Position numbers and translations under genes: made by a program. A DNA stretch of 64,000 bases from Trichoderma breve (lineage: Eukaryota; Ascomycota; Sordariomycetes; Hypocreales; Hypocreaceae), in the NCBI RefSeq assembly GCF_028502605.1, contig NC_079237.1, forward strand, positions 3,782,001 through 3,846,000, in the 5' to 3' direction. Below, piece by piece: positions 45,068-56,860 of this stretch. Positions within the stretch are counted from its first letter, which is position 1; every line of letters begins with the position of its first letter. The notes beneath the pieces were generated by a model. The model searched no databases and was not told where the DNA came from. It saw nothing but the letters and a program-made list of their open reading frames with translations.

Positions 45068-46309
45068 GGTTATGCGAAGCTTTATGGAATGGGTTAAGTA
45101 ATTCACTTGATACATTCTCGCCATATTATAACTATATTCTGTCTCATGTGACTTTCCAGACCTTCCTTGTTTAAATGCTACATTGCCCCATTCGCAACCT
45201 GCTCCTGTTTCTCGGGCTCCGAATCTGCGACATTGCTGGGTCAGAAAACAGTTGGAAGGGACTATTCGGGAAGTGAGGACGCAACAACCATGTGTTGGGT
45301 TGGCAAAGAGTAAATGAGGAAGTTTAGAAGATATCAGACCCACAGAGTGCGCACACGCCGGCGATAAATTCAAGTCTCCGACAACTCCAGAGTCCAGGTC
45401 ATAACTACGGGGCAACCTATTTGCCCGGGGATCTCAGGTGGCTATAATCCCGATATGGGGCTGCAATAGACTCAGAATATCTAAAGCCGGGTGAACTATA
45501 TATGCGCATTGATGGCATTGGACCAGCTGGCGGGACTTGTCAGCTGTAACCCTGTTGTTGCAACGTGAGATCGTAGGGGTTCGTTACTAAAAATACATAC
45601 CTGGCATGTATGCAGGTTGACTTGGTATCACCACATCACAGCATTTTATCACTTATGCCTAGTCTAGATTGCAAGTGGTGGTATTCGACCAGATGTACAC
45701 ATTCAAACTAGACCATACACGCATCCCAATACAACAACTATAGCCATGATAGGCATGCATGATGCTTTTGGCTTTCAGTCTACAATGATGCCGATACAGA
45801 GTATTACTACATTACTCTTGCCATCTTTCATGCGCCTGTTCCGGTTAAAACTTCATATACAACCTGGATCGGATATGGTACCGGTGCAATCTAGAGCTAG
45901 GGACTGCGAATCTGAGGTCAGCCAGTGCCTGGGCTAGCGCTGACGTTGCAGAACAAGCCTACCTCATCCAGAGCTGGTTATTATATTGTTAATTAGCTTT
46001 ACAATCGGGGTAACAGTGAATCCGTCCTGACGTATGAGTATTTCAGCTATATATTCTATTAATTTCTGCCACCAACAAAGGTCCGATTGTCTCGCATAAG
46101 TCGAACCATCGCTGCATCCATTGCACTCCGCGGAGTACGCCATCGGACTTTCTTTTTAGCTCTCATTACTACTTTCAGCAGTTACAGCGATAATTCACTT
46201 CCGATTTGCCTCATATCCTATATATCTTATAACACAGGAGCTCGTCGATGTTGGAAGCCAGTACATCGGAGAGTGGCTGTTGTGGTGTGATGCCGGACCC
46301 TAATCCCGG
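45068..46309. other. Intergenic region, 1.2 kb
   Basis: Promoter of the Myb gene and the 3' flank of the decayed ammonia-lyase. No intact gene; short ORFs only. The far half may hold more decayed C-terminal sequence of the lyase that I cannot align. Confidence 0.45.
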
Positions 46310-47560
46310 CTGTCATGAGATTTTATACATTCTACTAGAAGCGGAATGCGTTAATGACTTTGTTGACTTACAGGCTCGTGCCGAAGGAAACTGGTAAGCT
46401 TTGTCTAGCCTGTACATCTGCCTGGATTCGGAAAAGACGTACTCAGGCGTTGACGGCTTATCAAGAAAATCGTTTCTGACGCTGTTGTAATTTTTGTTGA
46501 ACAATTCTTCAGCAAGCTTCTTCTATTGTTGCCGTCGTGAAAGTAGATGTTCGCCACTGACTGCAGACGTTCGAGTCGTGATGAAGTCTAAGATGCAATC
46601 AACTGTCATGACGGCTATCTCGTTAGCTCAATCACAGAGGTCTAAGTGTGATTTTGTGTCCCTCGAATCAGGAGGTCCCAAAAGATTCCGTACAGTGCTA
46701 CATAGTCGTTAGATGTAATGATTGCCCCGAGAGTATCAAGCGCGACACGTTTGACCAGAGGCCTAGCTGCCATAGCAGACTCGAGGTGCAAGGCTCCTAA
46801 GTCTACTTTTGGCATAAAACATACAAATCAGTCACCGACATCATGCTCAGCGCTTCCGCCGCATCTCCAGCATAACTTGCGTCAATTAGGGCGAGCAAGT
46901 TGATAGTTTGGTCGGATACCAGTGAGTGCAAAAACTTCATCAGAAGGCATAGTACGGTATTTTTTAGAATAACCCCCATGGAAAAAGATATCCGGCTTTC
47001 TTCTTAATGCACCGGCCATATAAGCCAAGGATGAAAGGTCTCCAGAGGCGGAGATGCTACCCCGAAGAGGGATGACGGGAGTGAGATCTTGCTCGGCGAG
47101 CTTAGCCATGGCCCGAACTACTTCAAGTCTCATTGCAGAATGGCCCCGCAAGAGGGAGTTGCATCGAATAACGAGAGAAACGCGATCCAACTGCTTTGGT
47201 AGCGAGTGTTTTCGAAGGTATTTTAGCGTTGCATTACAGTTTTCTCCTCAGCCAGAGAATCGGAGAATTTCGGCATTATGACGCTGGGTAGTAACATCGT
47301 CAGTTTGCGCATTTGCGTTGCTACCTATCCAGTGTTGACGCCATAGATATGACGACACTCGTTGAGGTAGCGTTTCAAGACCTCAAAAATGCGAATCATT
47401 CTCTCAACAGGAGCATCATTATTAGATATGATGGCCCTCTAAGTTCTTTATATTTTACAATTTTAATATTTATATGTCCAAACTTTGTGGAATTTGAAAG
47501 GACATACTTCGCGACGGCAACAGTATCACCAAGGTCCTATAACTTGGTAGATGATACAGA
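46310..47560 (-). pseudogene. Decayed phenylalanine ammonia-lyase (PAL)
   Basis: The minus strand carries an unmistakable aromatic ammonia-lyase core at 46882-47190: RCNSLLRGHSAMRL, TPVIPLRGSISASGDLSSLA (the Ala-Ser-Gly that forms the MIO cofactor) and YMAGAL. Upstream, in broken frames, are IYGVNTG (near 47330-47350), then GSNANAQTDDVTTQRHN, corresponding to the conserved N-terminal VNTGFGGSA loop with a deletion. Stops interrupt the frame after ILRFSG (near 47249) and after the core. Downstream, a frame shift leads to ALIDASYAGDAAEAL, and a last segment with SRQMYRLDKAYQFPSARA near 46390 resembles the lyase C-terminus. The intact enzyme would deaminate phenylalanine to cinnamate. With several stops, a deletion and frameshifts it cannot be functional. 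Confidence 0.82.
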
Positions 47561-47759
47561 ATACGTGTCGATATATAAGAGCTCCCATGCCATAGCATCG
47601 ATATTTGCCTCATGAGTTCTCTATTTCAGGTACCCGCTATCTCTTCATGTTGAATCATTGGGCACCTCCTTCTGCTTGTCGCTGGCGATCTGCGTAATTG
47701 GGTGGGAGAAGATCCGGTTTCCCTATGAATGCCCGCGTCACATCTTAATAATGTATATC

Positions 47760-49060
47760 TAAAGTTCTTTTCTCGATTACTCTCGCGATTATGGACGCCT
47801 TGCCGTTTACCTGCGACCGCTCATGGAAGGAACGGTGGCGTGAATGTTTACATTGCGGGCTATTGGTCTATCTTAGTTACTAAACCTGCAGAGCTTGCGG
47901 AAATGTTTCGCAAGGCAATCATCATTGCGAAAGCAGGCCTTATAACGAAAGTACCTTAGGAGGTGTTCGCACGTTGTTTTGGCGGGAGCGTTGTTACTTC
48001 TAATGGTGAGAGGTGGGAAGTGATGCACAAAATTGTCTAACCGTCAATTAATCGCCCGATTGATGCAAACGTCATACGCCCTAGAAACAACAAATGATTC
48101 CAGTTATGCCCGACTGAGAAAATAAATTATCTAAAGACAAAAAGTCACTGATTGCTGATGAGTTAGTGCAACAGTGGACTTTCTCGAGTTGGGGCGATTA
48201 ATTCTTTGGTATGGACTTTGGCAAAATGGGCGATAACTCTTCTACATTGGCACAGTTATCTGTTGTACAAAACTGAATGATAAGCTTTCCATCACCGGTA
48301 TTCTCTGAATTTGAGTTTTAAAAATTCTCTTGGAAATTTAATAGTCGCCAGCAGGCCTTTAAATATTGATTAATTTGAAGAGTTTTTGCTCAAGATGACG
48401 CAGCATCTCAATTCAGACAATACAAAAGAATGTGACAGAGTTAAGCTCATCTATCCAACTAAAAGATGCAGAGAATTTGAAGTGTATCTCTGATTGGAAC
48501 GCTTGCAGTGAACCAAGACATTGAAACTCGTCTGAGAAATGACATCAATGCCGAGTTGCCTGTTGACTACGACGTTGCTAATTTCAAAGCTCTCCTACTA
48601 GTCTTGGCAGCTTATGTATCTGAAAGCTTGCGCATTCACTCGTACTCGTACCCTCCAGTCTTTCAGCTTACAAATAGACTCACCTTTGCACCCACTATGA
48701 TTGGAGACATGCCAATTCCCGCAGGAGTTTTACATGGGCTGGAACGCCTATGGAGTACGAGCACCTGCGCACGGATCCACAAGTCCGGGGATCTGACGAC
48801 AGCATTTCATCTTAAGCGATGAGGCCACGATGGGAAGCAGATTCACGAGCTATGGCGCGCAGCACAGGTTAAAGGTAATATTATGCATATAAGCATACGT
48901 ACTTGGGGGTGGATTTCGCTGTATCGCAAATCATAATTGAGGTAGTGGAAATAGTCAGATATTTTACGTGGGCCAAGGATCCAGGGTACCAGTTCCGAAC
49001 TACAACTGCAAGTTTCTGCAAGTCGATGGCAGCCAGCCCTATCGATGGCTTTGCTAATGT
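47760..49060 (+). pseudogene. Decayed cytochrome P450
   Basis: Pieces of one P450 lie in order on the plus strand. At 47830-48060: VNVYIAGYWSILVTKPAEL, then a TAG (47957-47959), FARCFGGSVVTSNGERWEV and another stop. At 48180-48300: a degraded FGMDFGKMGDNSSTLAQL-type segment. At 48480-48740: SLIGTLAVNQDIETRLRNDI, the K-helix ESLR within YVSESLRIHSYSYPP, and FQLTNRLTFAPTMIGDMPIPAG. After 48740 the frame shifts (YMGWNAYGV in one frame, RTDPQVRGSDD in the next). A C-terminal helix-like segment lies at 48910-49010. The heme-Cys motif is not recognisable. GWNAYGV after the PERF-side region is reminiscent of CYP56/DIT2-type enzymes, a weak inference. It is clearly inactive, and head to head with the decayed PAL. 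Confidence 0.8.
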
Positions 49061-49939
49061 CTTCTGGGGGCCGCTTTGTCTACCCATGGGCTACAGCTAA
49101 CTTTTGAATTGGCCAATACCAATTCTGAGTGAGCAAACTTAAAGTTGTACCACCGATTCGAAGAATAGCAGTGACTGAGGGCTTATATGATGGCCAACAA
49201 CGTAGCCAAGACACGGGACAAAAAGCAATCCATATTAAATATGTATGTATTTAGTTCTGAACCGAATTCTTATACTGAATGCGGCCGCTAATAAGTAGAC
49301 ATCATTTGTCATTAGGTAGTATACTTTCCAGGGGCTTGATGTACTCCTTACGTTGTCTACTAGTTTTGGGCGAAGGATGGCTACGGATACAAGGGTACAA
49401 TCCTGTTGGCTTGGCTAGAACTACGGCCTCTCGGTGTAAATCCATTTGCTCCGCCACACTTACAGGTACTTTGTCGTCTTCAACCAGCCAACTGTTTATG
49501 ACCCACGACTTTGACAGTAGACAATTTCAGGTGCAGGTAGCTAGCAGGCCAAAAGGGAATCCGATTGGTCACAATTACTCAAGGATTTTCACATCTATAC
49601 GCGTATGGACGACACTAATCCCGGGTGACAAGTTCTGCCCCAGTATTTAGCTGCAGATTCTCCGGTAGCAGTCCTAATTTCTGCTGCAGAATGTACGCTA
49701 TCTCGGCCAAGACGGGATGTCTGAACCTATATACGACCATTTGCGAATCCGAATACGACTTTAAGCGGCGGTCTATCAAAGAATTTCGTAATTACGCGTA
49801 TAAGTGCGGTGGCCTTATATCCTTGAACCTCGGCAGGCCTATGAAGGTATAATTACATAGATAAGGCCGTAATCACGTCCAGTAACCTTTACAACACACG
49901 GCTTGATGCTTTCTGTTGGTCAACTTGGCTGCCATCATC
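49061..49939. other. Intergenic region with possible further decayed coding sequence
   Basis: Long stretches with few stops (49440-49850, several frames) read in places like protein, for example SDWSQLLKDFHIYTRMDD, but frames are broken and no family is recognised. The last part is the promoter of the sterol reductase gene. Confidence 0.4.
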
Positions 49940-51537
49940 ATGGGTGTGAAACAGAAAACCATCCCTCCTACGACCGTGTCCCTACTGAAGAAGAGGGAGA
50001 AGGATGCGACTTCAACTATAGCAACCAAACTCACAGATGGCGCATCAGATGAATTCGAATTCGGCGGTTCTATTGGTGTTGCCTCATTGATGATAGGCTT
50101 TCCCTTGATAATGTGGTATATGTGGATAGGTGCGACCTATTATGACGGAAATCTACCTTACCCCGAAAGCAATCAGTCGTGGCTTGAATTTGGACAGCAC
50201 CTGGGCCAGCTAGTCTATTTGGGGGCATATCCAACTGCAAAAGCTTGGGCAATCTTTTGGATATTCTTTATCATGGAAGCTGTCATGTATTGCTATATGC
50301 CCGGCGTGTCTAGCCATGGTCGACCTCTGAGACACGAAGGCGGCAAAAGGCTTCCTTATTACTGCTCTGCATATACCAGCTTTTATGCCACGTTAGGTAT
50401 TGCTGCCGCGTTACATATTACTGGTCTATTTCCATTGTACACTCTAATTGACGAGTTTGGGTCAATCATGACCGTCGCTATCCTGTCTGGATTTATCAAC
50501 AGCTTCATCGTCTACTTCCAAGCCATTGTACGCGGACGAACCCACAGGCTCACGGGATACCCCATCTACGACTTTTTCATGGGCGCTGAATTGAATCCGC
50601 GCATTGGTATCCTAGACTTCAAAATGTTCTATGAAGTCAGGATCCCTTGGTTTATACTGTTTCTCATCACCTGTTCTGTGGGTGCTCGTCAGTATGAAAC
50701 ATATGGTTACGTTTCTTCTGAGGTAATATTTCTGGCTGCCGCTCACTTTCTATATGCCAACGCTTGCGCCAAAGCTGAGCAAATGATTATTACAAGTTGG
50801 TAAGTTGGCTGTGAACACTGCAGAGATAGGGTGGTGTCATCTGACGCTATTCCAGGGACATGTACTTTGAGAAACTCGGCTTCCTCCTCACCTTTTGGAA
50901 CTTGGCTGGTGTACCATTTACCTATTGTCACTGTGCCCTTTACCTAGCTAACCACCATCCATCTGAATACCGCTGGAATCCATATGCTCTCACGCTTCTT
51001 AGCGTGATATACATTTTCATGTACTGGATGTGGGACAGCGCAAACGGCCAAAAGAATGCATTTCGCCATAAAGCAAAGGGACAACTCATGAAGCGCAATA
51101 CCTTCCCACAGGTTCCATGGCAGTCCATCGATAATCCCAAGACTATTAAGACCGACACGGGCGATCAGATCTTAGTTGATGGATGGTTTGCCATTATCCG
51201 AAAGCCAAATTACGTTCCTGATATGTTCTTTTCTATGGCTTGGGGGTTAATTACCGGCTTCAAGTAAGCTAACCTCCCGTTTGAAGGAACGGAAGGATTT
51301 GATTGACAACTAACCTTCTCTTAATAGAAGCCCATTTCCCTGGTTTTACTTCGTCTTCTTCATGGTCATGATTATTCATCGAACAAGGCGGGATATCATG
51401 AGGTGTAGGAGGAAGTACGGCGAGGCCTGGACACGATATGAGAAACAGGTCCCGTATATTTTTATACCGGTAAGATTTACAGCCACAGTTTGGCAATTCT
51501 GGCGCGTTACTAACTGTACATGAAGTATGTGATATGA
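49940..51537 (+). CDS. ERG4/DHCR-family sterol C-24(28) reductase
   Basis: Four exons (49940-50799, 50856-51263, 51328-51469, 51526-51537) give 473 residues; the last exon only adds YVI and the stop, completing the family C-terminus [15 protein letters not shown]4 reduces the 24(28) double bond in the last step of ergosterol synthesis, in the ER membrane with NADPH. Several hydrophobic helices are visible. Family blocks include [59 protein letters not shown] and [15 protein letters not shown]. The start is the ATG at 49940; the frame opens earlier with TTG. It stands beside the two dead genes in an accessory region, so it may be an extra paralogue rather than the main housekeeping ERG4; this cannot be decided from the window. 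Confidence 0.9.
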
Positions 51538-51832
51538 TCGGAGACGATACTTCACTGTAGGAACTCAGCTGGTACATCCTTAGGAGTGTAGCCTGACGAC
51601 TGTTTTCACTCTCTCAGTGAATTGGGGATCTCACCATGGATAAGTACATCGAGGTTACAAAACACATGGTCACACGAGTTCTTCTGGCTCTCCAAATAGT
51701 GGCTAGCCATAAAACAGCAGAGCGTCAATTGGTCTACGATAGTGCTGATATCGTTAAAATAAATATTTAATCCTCCTGTGGTGAAAAGAAAAAGAAAAGA
51801 AAACCCTTCCGGTTTCCTTGGATGTAGTCCTT

Positions 51833-53352
51833 TTAAGGGTCTTTGAAAAACACAATTTGCACCGTGATATCATCCCTCATATATCGGCTTGTAGGAGTGG
51901 GCACAGTCATGGCTCCGCAAAATAGCCCTCTCCTGTTCCCACCAAGCGCATTCTTAACCAAACACACTGCCGCATTATCCAGATCTTCTATAGCAAAGTA
52001 CTCGGGCGTTGCTTTATAACTGGCATATCCATCCTCATCGAGCGTGTATGAAGTGAACTTGGCGTCCTGCACAACCTCCGGCTTCCCTTTCCGACGAGCT
52101 GCCAGCCATCGAGATACACAGGCCACCGCGTCATCGTTGGACATTACATCCCACAAACCATCAGAGGCAAGAATCACAAAGTCTGACGATTCAACTTTCC
52201 TGGTGGTGACCTCTGGGGAGGCTGTCATATATGGAGGTGTCTTCGATTTAGGGCGGGGAGCACTGCCATAAAAATTGGATTGCAGATGCTTGATGAACTC
52301 ATTTGTCCATTTCCAGCGATGGTCGCCAAATCCTCTTGTGACCGCAATGCCCATGAGTCTTCCGGTTTCAGCACTGAGAATGTCGCTACCTTCGCCAGGG
52401 TGCTCAGCATTCAGCCGCTTAACTTCTTCTTCATTGAATCCAGTCTGGTCTTTGCTCAGTGCATGGGCCGTGAATGCCTTGGCATCAGCCGACCAAGATC
52501 CCAAAACGGCCCGCGAATCTCCGGTCACAGCTGTACGCAGGGTGGACGACTTAGGCTCATAAATGGTAAGCAGAGCGCAGGACCCTGCAAAAGCGGGAGC
52601 CAGGGCGGAAATGGCTTCAGCAGAGCCTGGCTCACAGCCTCCATCGACAGCCTTTTGGGCATTTGACATGATGCGATCATCAAGATTTGTAAATGCTTTT
52701 TTGATTGCGGCGTCGACAACATCTCCGGAACTGGTATGCCCTATCTTCGCCAGAGATGAGGAGACATACGGAATCAGTGCCTCTTTTAGGACTTTAGACG
52801 TAGCCCAGCCACTTTAGATGAATGTTAGCATAGTTCACTGCCGCATGGCGATATTACTCACGCATGGCCATCAAAAACTCCAGCGTACAACGTCTTCTCG
52901 CCCTGGATCCCGCCACCAAACCCAATGGACCATTCATCCTCCACTGGGTCATTGCTGGCGACGCGGACAGTATCAACACGGCCCTTTCCCCCATTTGCGC
53001 TGTCAAACACGAATGATTGAGCTTGTTCTCGCAATTTTTCGTTTGCAGATCTAAGATCCAACGCTTTCACTGGAGATGTAATCGGAATTTCCGCATCCGA
53101 AGTGACAGGCTTGAGAATGGGGACGTTGGGTATCGTGTTGTTAGTTGGTTTCTTATTCAGCCAATAGGCTGTCCCTCCGGTGGCAACCACGGCGGCAGCT
53201 CCCCAGATAGCCAAGGACCCTGTAGAGGACTTTGACGGCTTTGAGACTTCAGCAGTAGACTGCCATCGTGGAGAAGGCTTTTGACATTGTGTCATCCATT
53301 GCCTGTGAGGTTGCGTGTTTACCGCTATGCGACGACCAGAAGAGCGAATCAT
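51833..53352 (-). CDS. PP2C-type protein phosphatase, probably mitochondrial
   Basis: Two exons (52862-53352 and 51833-52811) with a 50-bp intron splitting the metal-binding motif, which reads GVFDGHA-GWATS after splicing. 489 residues. The N-terminus is rich in R, S and Q without acids (MIRSSGRRIAVNTQPHRQW), then a hydrophobic anchor (LAIWGAAAVVATGGTAYWL), the pattern of a mitochondrial presequence plus inner-membrane segment, as in the Ptc5/pyruvate dehydrogenase phosphatase group. Further PP2C motifs: TAVTGDSRAVLG, LSKDQTGFNEEEVKRL, RGFGDHRWKW, VILASDGLWDVMSNDDAV and RDDITVQIVFF. It removes phosphate from Ser/Thr using Mg/Mn. Pyruvate dehydrogenase is the likely partner by family only. Confidence 0.9.
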
Positions 53353-55011
53353 GATGGCCAAGTTAATTCCGTTTGAAGTAAACAAATAAAGTGCCCGTTG
53401 AATGGAATGGGAATAAAAAAGTCTTTTTTGTTTGGTTTTTCTTAAAAAGGAAAGATGTAATACCCAGACTTGGGAATGGCTAACAAGGAAGGGGATTTAG
53501 CCAGAGTAGCAGCTGCCCAAGAGATGAAAACTTCGCAGCTAGCAAGACGTTTCTACTCGATTTTCGCCAGCAGTTGATTCTCTGCCCTTCTCATATATAT
53601 ACGTGAAAAGGGCACCTGGAGATATCTGGCCACTGAGTAATTATAGGCGACCGTTATTAAGCGATTGTTACCAACTGGGTGAAGCTGCCCGCCCTCTAAA
53701 GTGTAAGTGCAAAGAAAATTTAAAATTACACCACCTCACGAGGCATTAATTTCCGTGTTAGCCGTAACACGGTGAAAGGAATCAGCAGCTCTTGAGATAT
53801 CACTCCAAGGCCTACGAAAGTATGGAGTACCGGGCTGGTTCGCGACTGGCCTTCCAGTTGTTGGGAGAACACCCACAGAGCAATTGAGGGGAAGCTGCGG
53901 AGTAGTAAGTATGCTAGCTATGAGGGGTTAGCAGAGTTGCATTGTGCCCACAACGGCTCAGATATTACTGCTATTCAAGGGAATGAGACTCGGACTGACC
54001 GATGCCGTTCGACCTCTGTGCCAGCTAATGGCATGTGCAAAAAAGAAAAAGTTCCAGACGGCTAACATTAAAGATATTAAATCACAATGTCTCTCTTGTA
54101 ATAACTAATCAAGGTGCTTATAAGACACTGACGACGGGACAGTGATACTTATCTGCAAACCGTCGACACCTCTGCCAATGTGGAAAAGGATACGCTGCTG
54201 CTCAATTCGTTGCTTCTGAACAAAGGTCAATTATACATGTTGGCTCTTATATTTGTTAAATCTGTTATTTGGTATACTCTCAACTCCTCCAAATACTCAT
54301 TTGTTCTTCTTATTTACAAGTAATGTCATGCAAAATCCCATGTTCTTTATAGATTTCCCGCCGTTAAGCTTCTAATTGAGAGACATTTGCTGTCTAGTGA
54401 TTCGGCATAAACTAATTTCCCGATCACAGTTAACCGAGCTCTTTTGGTGTTATCGACTTCTCCGTCGAGCTTTTCCAGATTTCAGCAGTCCTTGCACAAC
54501 TTGTTCTCCATAATGTCTTTGACTCATCGACGATGCGCTGTAAGTCTTTGGTCTCTCAGTCTCTCATGACTACTCCACATGGTAGTGGAAATAATGAGGA
54601 GAACATCCATGTCGTGTGTGGCTGTGCAAAAAACCCAGGTGAATGAATCAAAATGATACGCTTCCCAATGTAGGTATGGTGCATGTTCTAATATGCCTAT
54701 GGGCTATCAGGATTAGAGACTTGGTTGAGTTGGTCGCGTGATGCAGATGTAACAAGCAGAAAAGATTCCCTTGTTGAACAAAACATTGACTAAGACAGAA
54801 TCCCATACATAGCCGATTATCGACGATGGATACATATGTAATCCTGCAATTGGCACGGATAGCATTGACTATACAAGGCAAATCCGCGTTGTGCGGGTGT
54901 AGCCAATGTATGTATGTCAACGAGAGTTGAATCGTTTGCAATGGTTTCCAACTCTATGGTAGTGTTATTGGTCTAAGTCGGCAAACTCTGTGGCATGTCA
55001 ACACCCAAATC
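53353..55011. other. Intergenic region, 1.7 kb
   Basis: Promoter of the PP2C gene, with a pyrimidine/purine-rich leader near 53410-53450, then sequence without convincing ORFs. A minus-strand ORF at 54648-54941 has no domain. No RNA gene recognised. Confidence 0.5.
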
Positions 55012-55251
55012 TCATAGAGTGCATAGACAAGACACAGCCAAAGGGCGACCTGACTTGAGCCTGACATTATAGTTGCAGAATGGGCCAAACTCAGCGATCA
55101 GCCTTTCCATCAAGAATGACAAACTGTAAGTCATGACTTGATGATGCCGAGCACGGGCCTGGAATGTGGTTTTGCTTGGTGTTGGTGTGGAAACGGAAAG
55201 TACAGTAAAGTCTTTCGAGAACTCGCTGTAGCCCATCTCATCTTCAATCAT
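55012..55251 (-). other. Possible C-terminal extension of the pseudokinase
   Basis: 79 codons, starting with an ATG that overlaps the pseudokinase stop by a few bases. It reads like protein: FTVLSVSTPTPSKTTFQ and MTYSLSFLMERLIAEFG. A 45-bp intron from a GT near 55274 to the AG before 55230 would join it in frame after GRRV. Either a spliced extension or a frameshift would explain it; a separate gene is less likely. Confidence 0.35.
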
Positions 55252-56860
55252 TTACGTCTGGAGAGAGTAACCTGACTCTCCTCCCTTGGCTAGAAGAGCG
55301 CTGTATCTTTTCCATTCGCTTTCGCTTCTTGTTATCTTCAATCGACTGTGCATGTGCCAGAACAGATTCCCATGTTGGATCTGCAAGTAGTTCGGTCGTG
55401 GTCGGTCGGTCGTGCGGCTCCCAGGCGAGCATTTGTCGTAAAAGGGCCGCAAATGAGTCTTTCATAAAGCCCTTTTCAATCTGCGTATCCAGAGTCTTTT
55501 GCAGGGTTTGGTAAGACGCTTTGGTTATCATGATACCGCTTGGTGGTCGCACGAAAGCGAAGAGCCAAGAAGCAGCGAGTGCCCAGACATCAACTTTAGT
55601 TCCATCCACGGTTTTCCGATTTCGCCAAACCTCTGGGGCAACACAGACGCTCGGACTGTGCTTGTCTAGTTGCTGCATAGAAAGAGAAATAACCGCCTTT
55701 CTGGGCAGAGAGCGATCAGTCATTGGGGTGGGCTTAGTACCAGGTAATAGAAGCAACGACTCGGGCGTGATATTTCCATGCGTAACATCTTGTCGATGTA
55801 GTTCGGCAAGCCCTACTAAAGTCTGATGGAAATCAAGAAGACGAGTGTTTGTGTCTATCTTCTTCCAAGGCATGTTGAGAAAATGGTGTTCGGCGAGAGG
55901 CATGGAATAGGATAAACGCCTGCAGCGATGGGAAGCTTCGGACTCGCTCAACAGACATGGCGGTGATGTCTTGTGTTCACACCAGGCGTCAATGATACCG
56001 AGAACGCCCTTGTCTGGTTTGCCCTTATACTGGTATGCGAACTGCAATCGGCGCAGCGTGTGCTGCCGTGATCTAGCCGTTATTTGCAGCTTTTTAACAG
56101 CAACTGGCTGTCCAGTATGGATATTTACACCCGATGTTATAGAAGTGTTTGGAATTTTTTGATGCAGCCATACGTTCCAAGACGTCTCAGGGTGCTGAAC
56201 AGGAATAAAATTTAGCAGCTGGGAAGGTCGGGAACCGTTGAAGCGGCAACCGAGATTCTCGTCAAGCTGTGCCTTGACTCTGCTCAAGTCGCCGTCTTTG
56301 ACAATGAATTCGAGAGCGAAGCGGTATTGGCCAAAGCGAAGGAAGTTCCGTTGTCGCCGCAGAACGCATGTATTGACCTTCCCCAACATGTCCAGTATCA
56401 AATCGTCATTATCCACATCGCCTTGCTCGTATATAAGAGGTCGATTAGAGTGTGTCTTGAGCAGCAAAACTCCAGACTGCGGATGGAAATGAATGGTGGC
56501 GTGTATGTCTTTGATGAATCGTCGAACTGCCGCAGAGCTGGGCGTCCTCCCCGGTGGACACAGGAGAATATCTGGCTCACAACAGCACAATCCTTTCTCA
56601 ACCAACGCCGGAGATGCACCAGCGCCAATGCGCCATCTGAACCGTCTAGCGTCTGGACTGTCGCATGACAAAGGTATTGATAGTCGGTAGCCGATTGTGT
56701 TCTCGTCACTCTTGAGCGTCGGGGGCGATGATTTGCACTGGACGGTTTCTAAAAGGTGAATTGCAGCCTCATTGTCGGCAGAAAAGACTGCAAACTCGAT
56801 ATCGCTGGTCACATCGGTCGGTATACCATCGGAATCAGTCGTTGGTTGTGTTTGTGTCAT
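55244..56860 (-). CDS. FHA-like / pseudokinase protein
   Basis: One exon, 538 residues from the ATG at 56860. The N-terminal half has an FHA-like arrangement (IKDIHATIHFHPQSGVLLLKTHSNRPL, then LRFGQYRFALEF), a phosphothreonine-binding fold. The C-terminal half is a protein kinase domain: PVAVKKL keeps the ATP-site lysine, LHRQDVTHGNITPESLLLL replaces catalytic HRD by HGN, no DFG is found where expected, while VCVAPEVW and VDVWALAASWLFAF keep the APE and subdomain IX features and HDRPTTTELL the subdomain XI arginine. So it is probably catalytically dead or atypical. The combination resembles checkpoint-type FHA kinases in layout only. The C-terminus is basic (KKRKRMEK). An open frame immediately downstream may extend it. 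Confidence 0.8.
   Translation of the reverse strand: MTQTQPTTDSDGIPTDVTSDIEFAVFSADNEAAIHLLETVQCKSSPPTLKSDENTIGYRLSIPLSCDSPDARRFRWRIGAGASPALVEKGLCCCEPDILLCPPGRTPSSAAVRRFIKDIHATIHFHPQSGVLLLKTHSNRPLIYEQGDVDNDDLILDMLGKVNTCVLRRQRNFLRFGQYRFALEFIVKDGDLSRVKAQLDENLGCRFNGSRPSQLLNFIPVQHPETSWNVWLHQKIPNTSITSGVNIHTGQPVAVKKLQITARSRQHTLRRLQFAYQYKGKPDKGVLGIIDAWCEHKTSPPCLLSESEASHRCRRLSYSMPLAEHHFLNMPWKKIDTNTRLLDFHQTLVGLAELHRQDVTHGNITPESLLLLPGTKPTPMTDRSLPRKAVISLSMQQLDKHSPSVCVAPEVWRNRKTVDGTKVDVWALAASWLFAFVRPPSGIMITKASYQTLQKTLDTQIEKGFMKDSFAALLRQMLAWEPHDRPTTTELLADPTWESVLAHAQSIEDNKKRKRMEKIQRSSSQGRRVRLLSPDVND

Noticed and set aside
35586..51537. Secondary-metabolite biosynthetic cluster
   Set aside because: No polyketide synthase, nonribosomal peptide synthetase, terpene cyclase or prenyltransferase is present; tailoring-type enzymes alone do not make the case.
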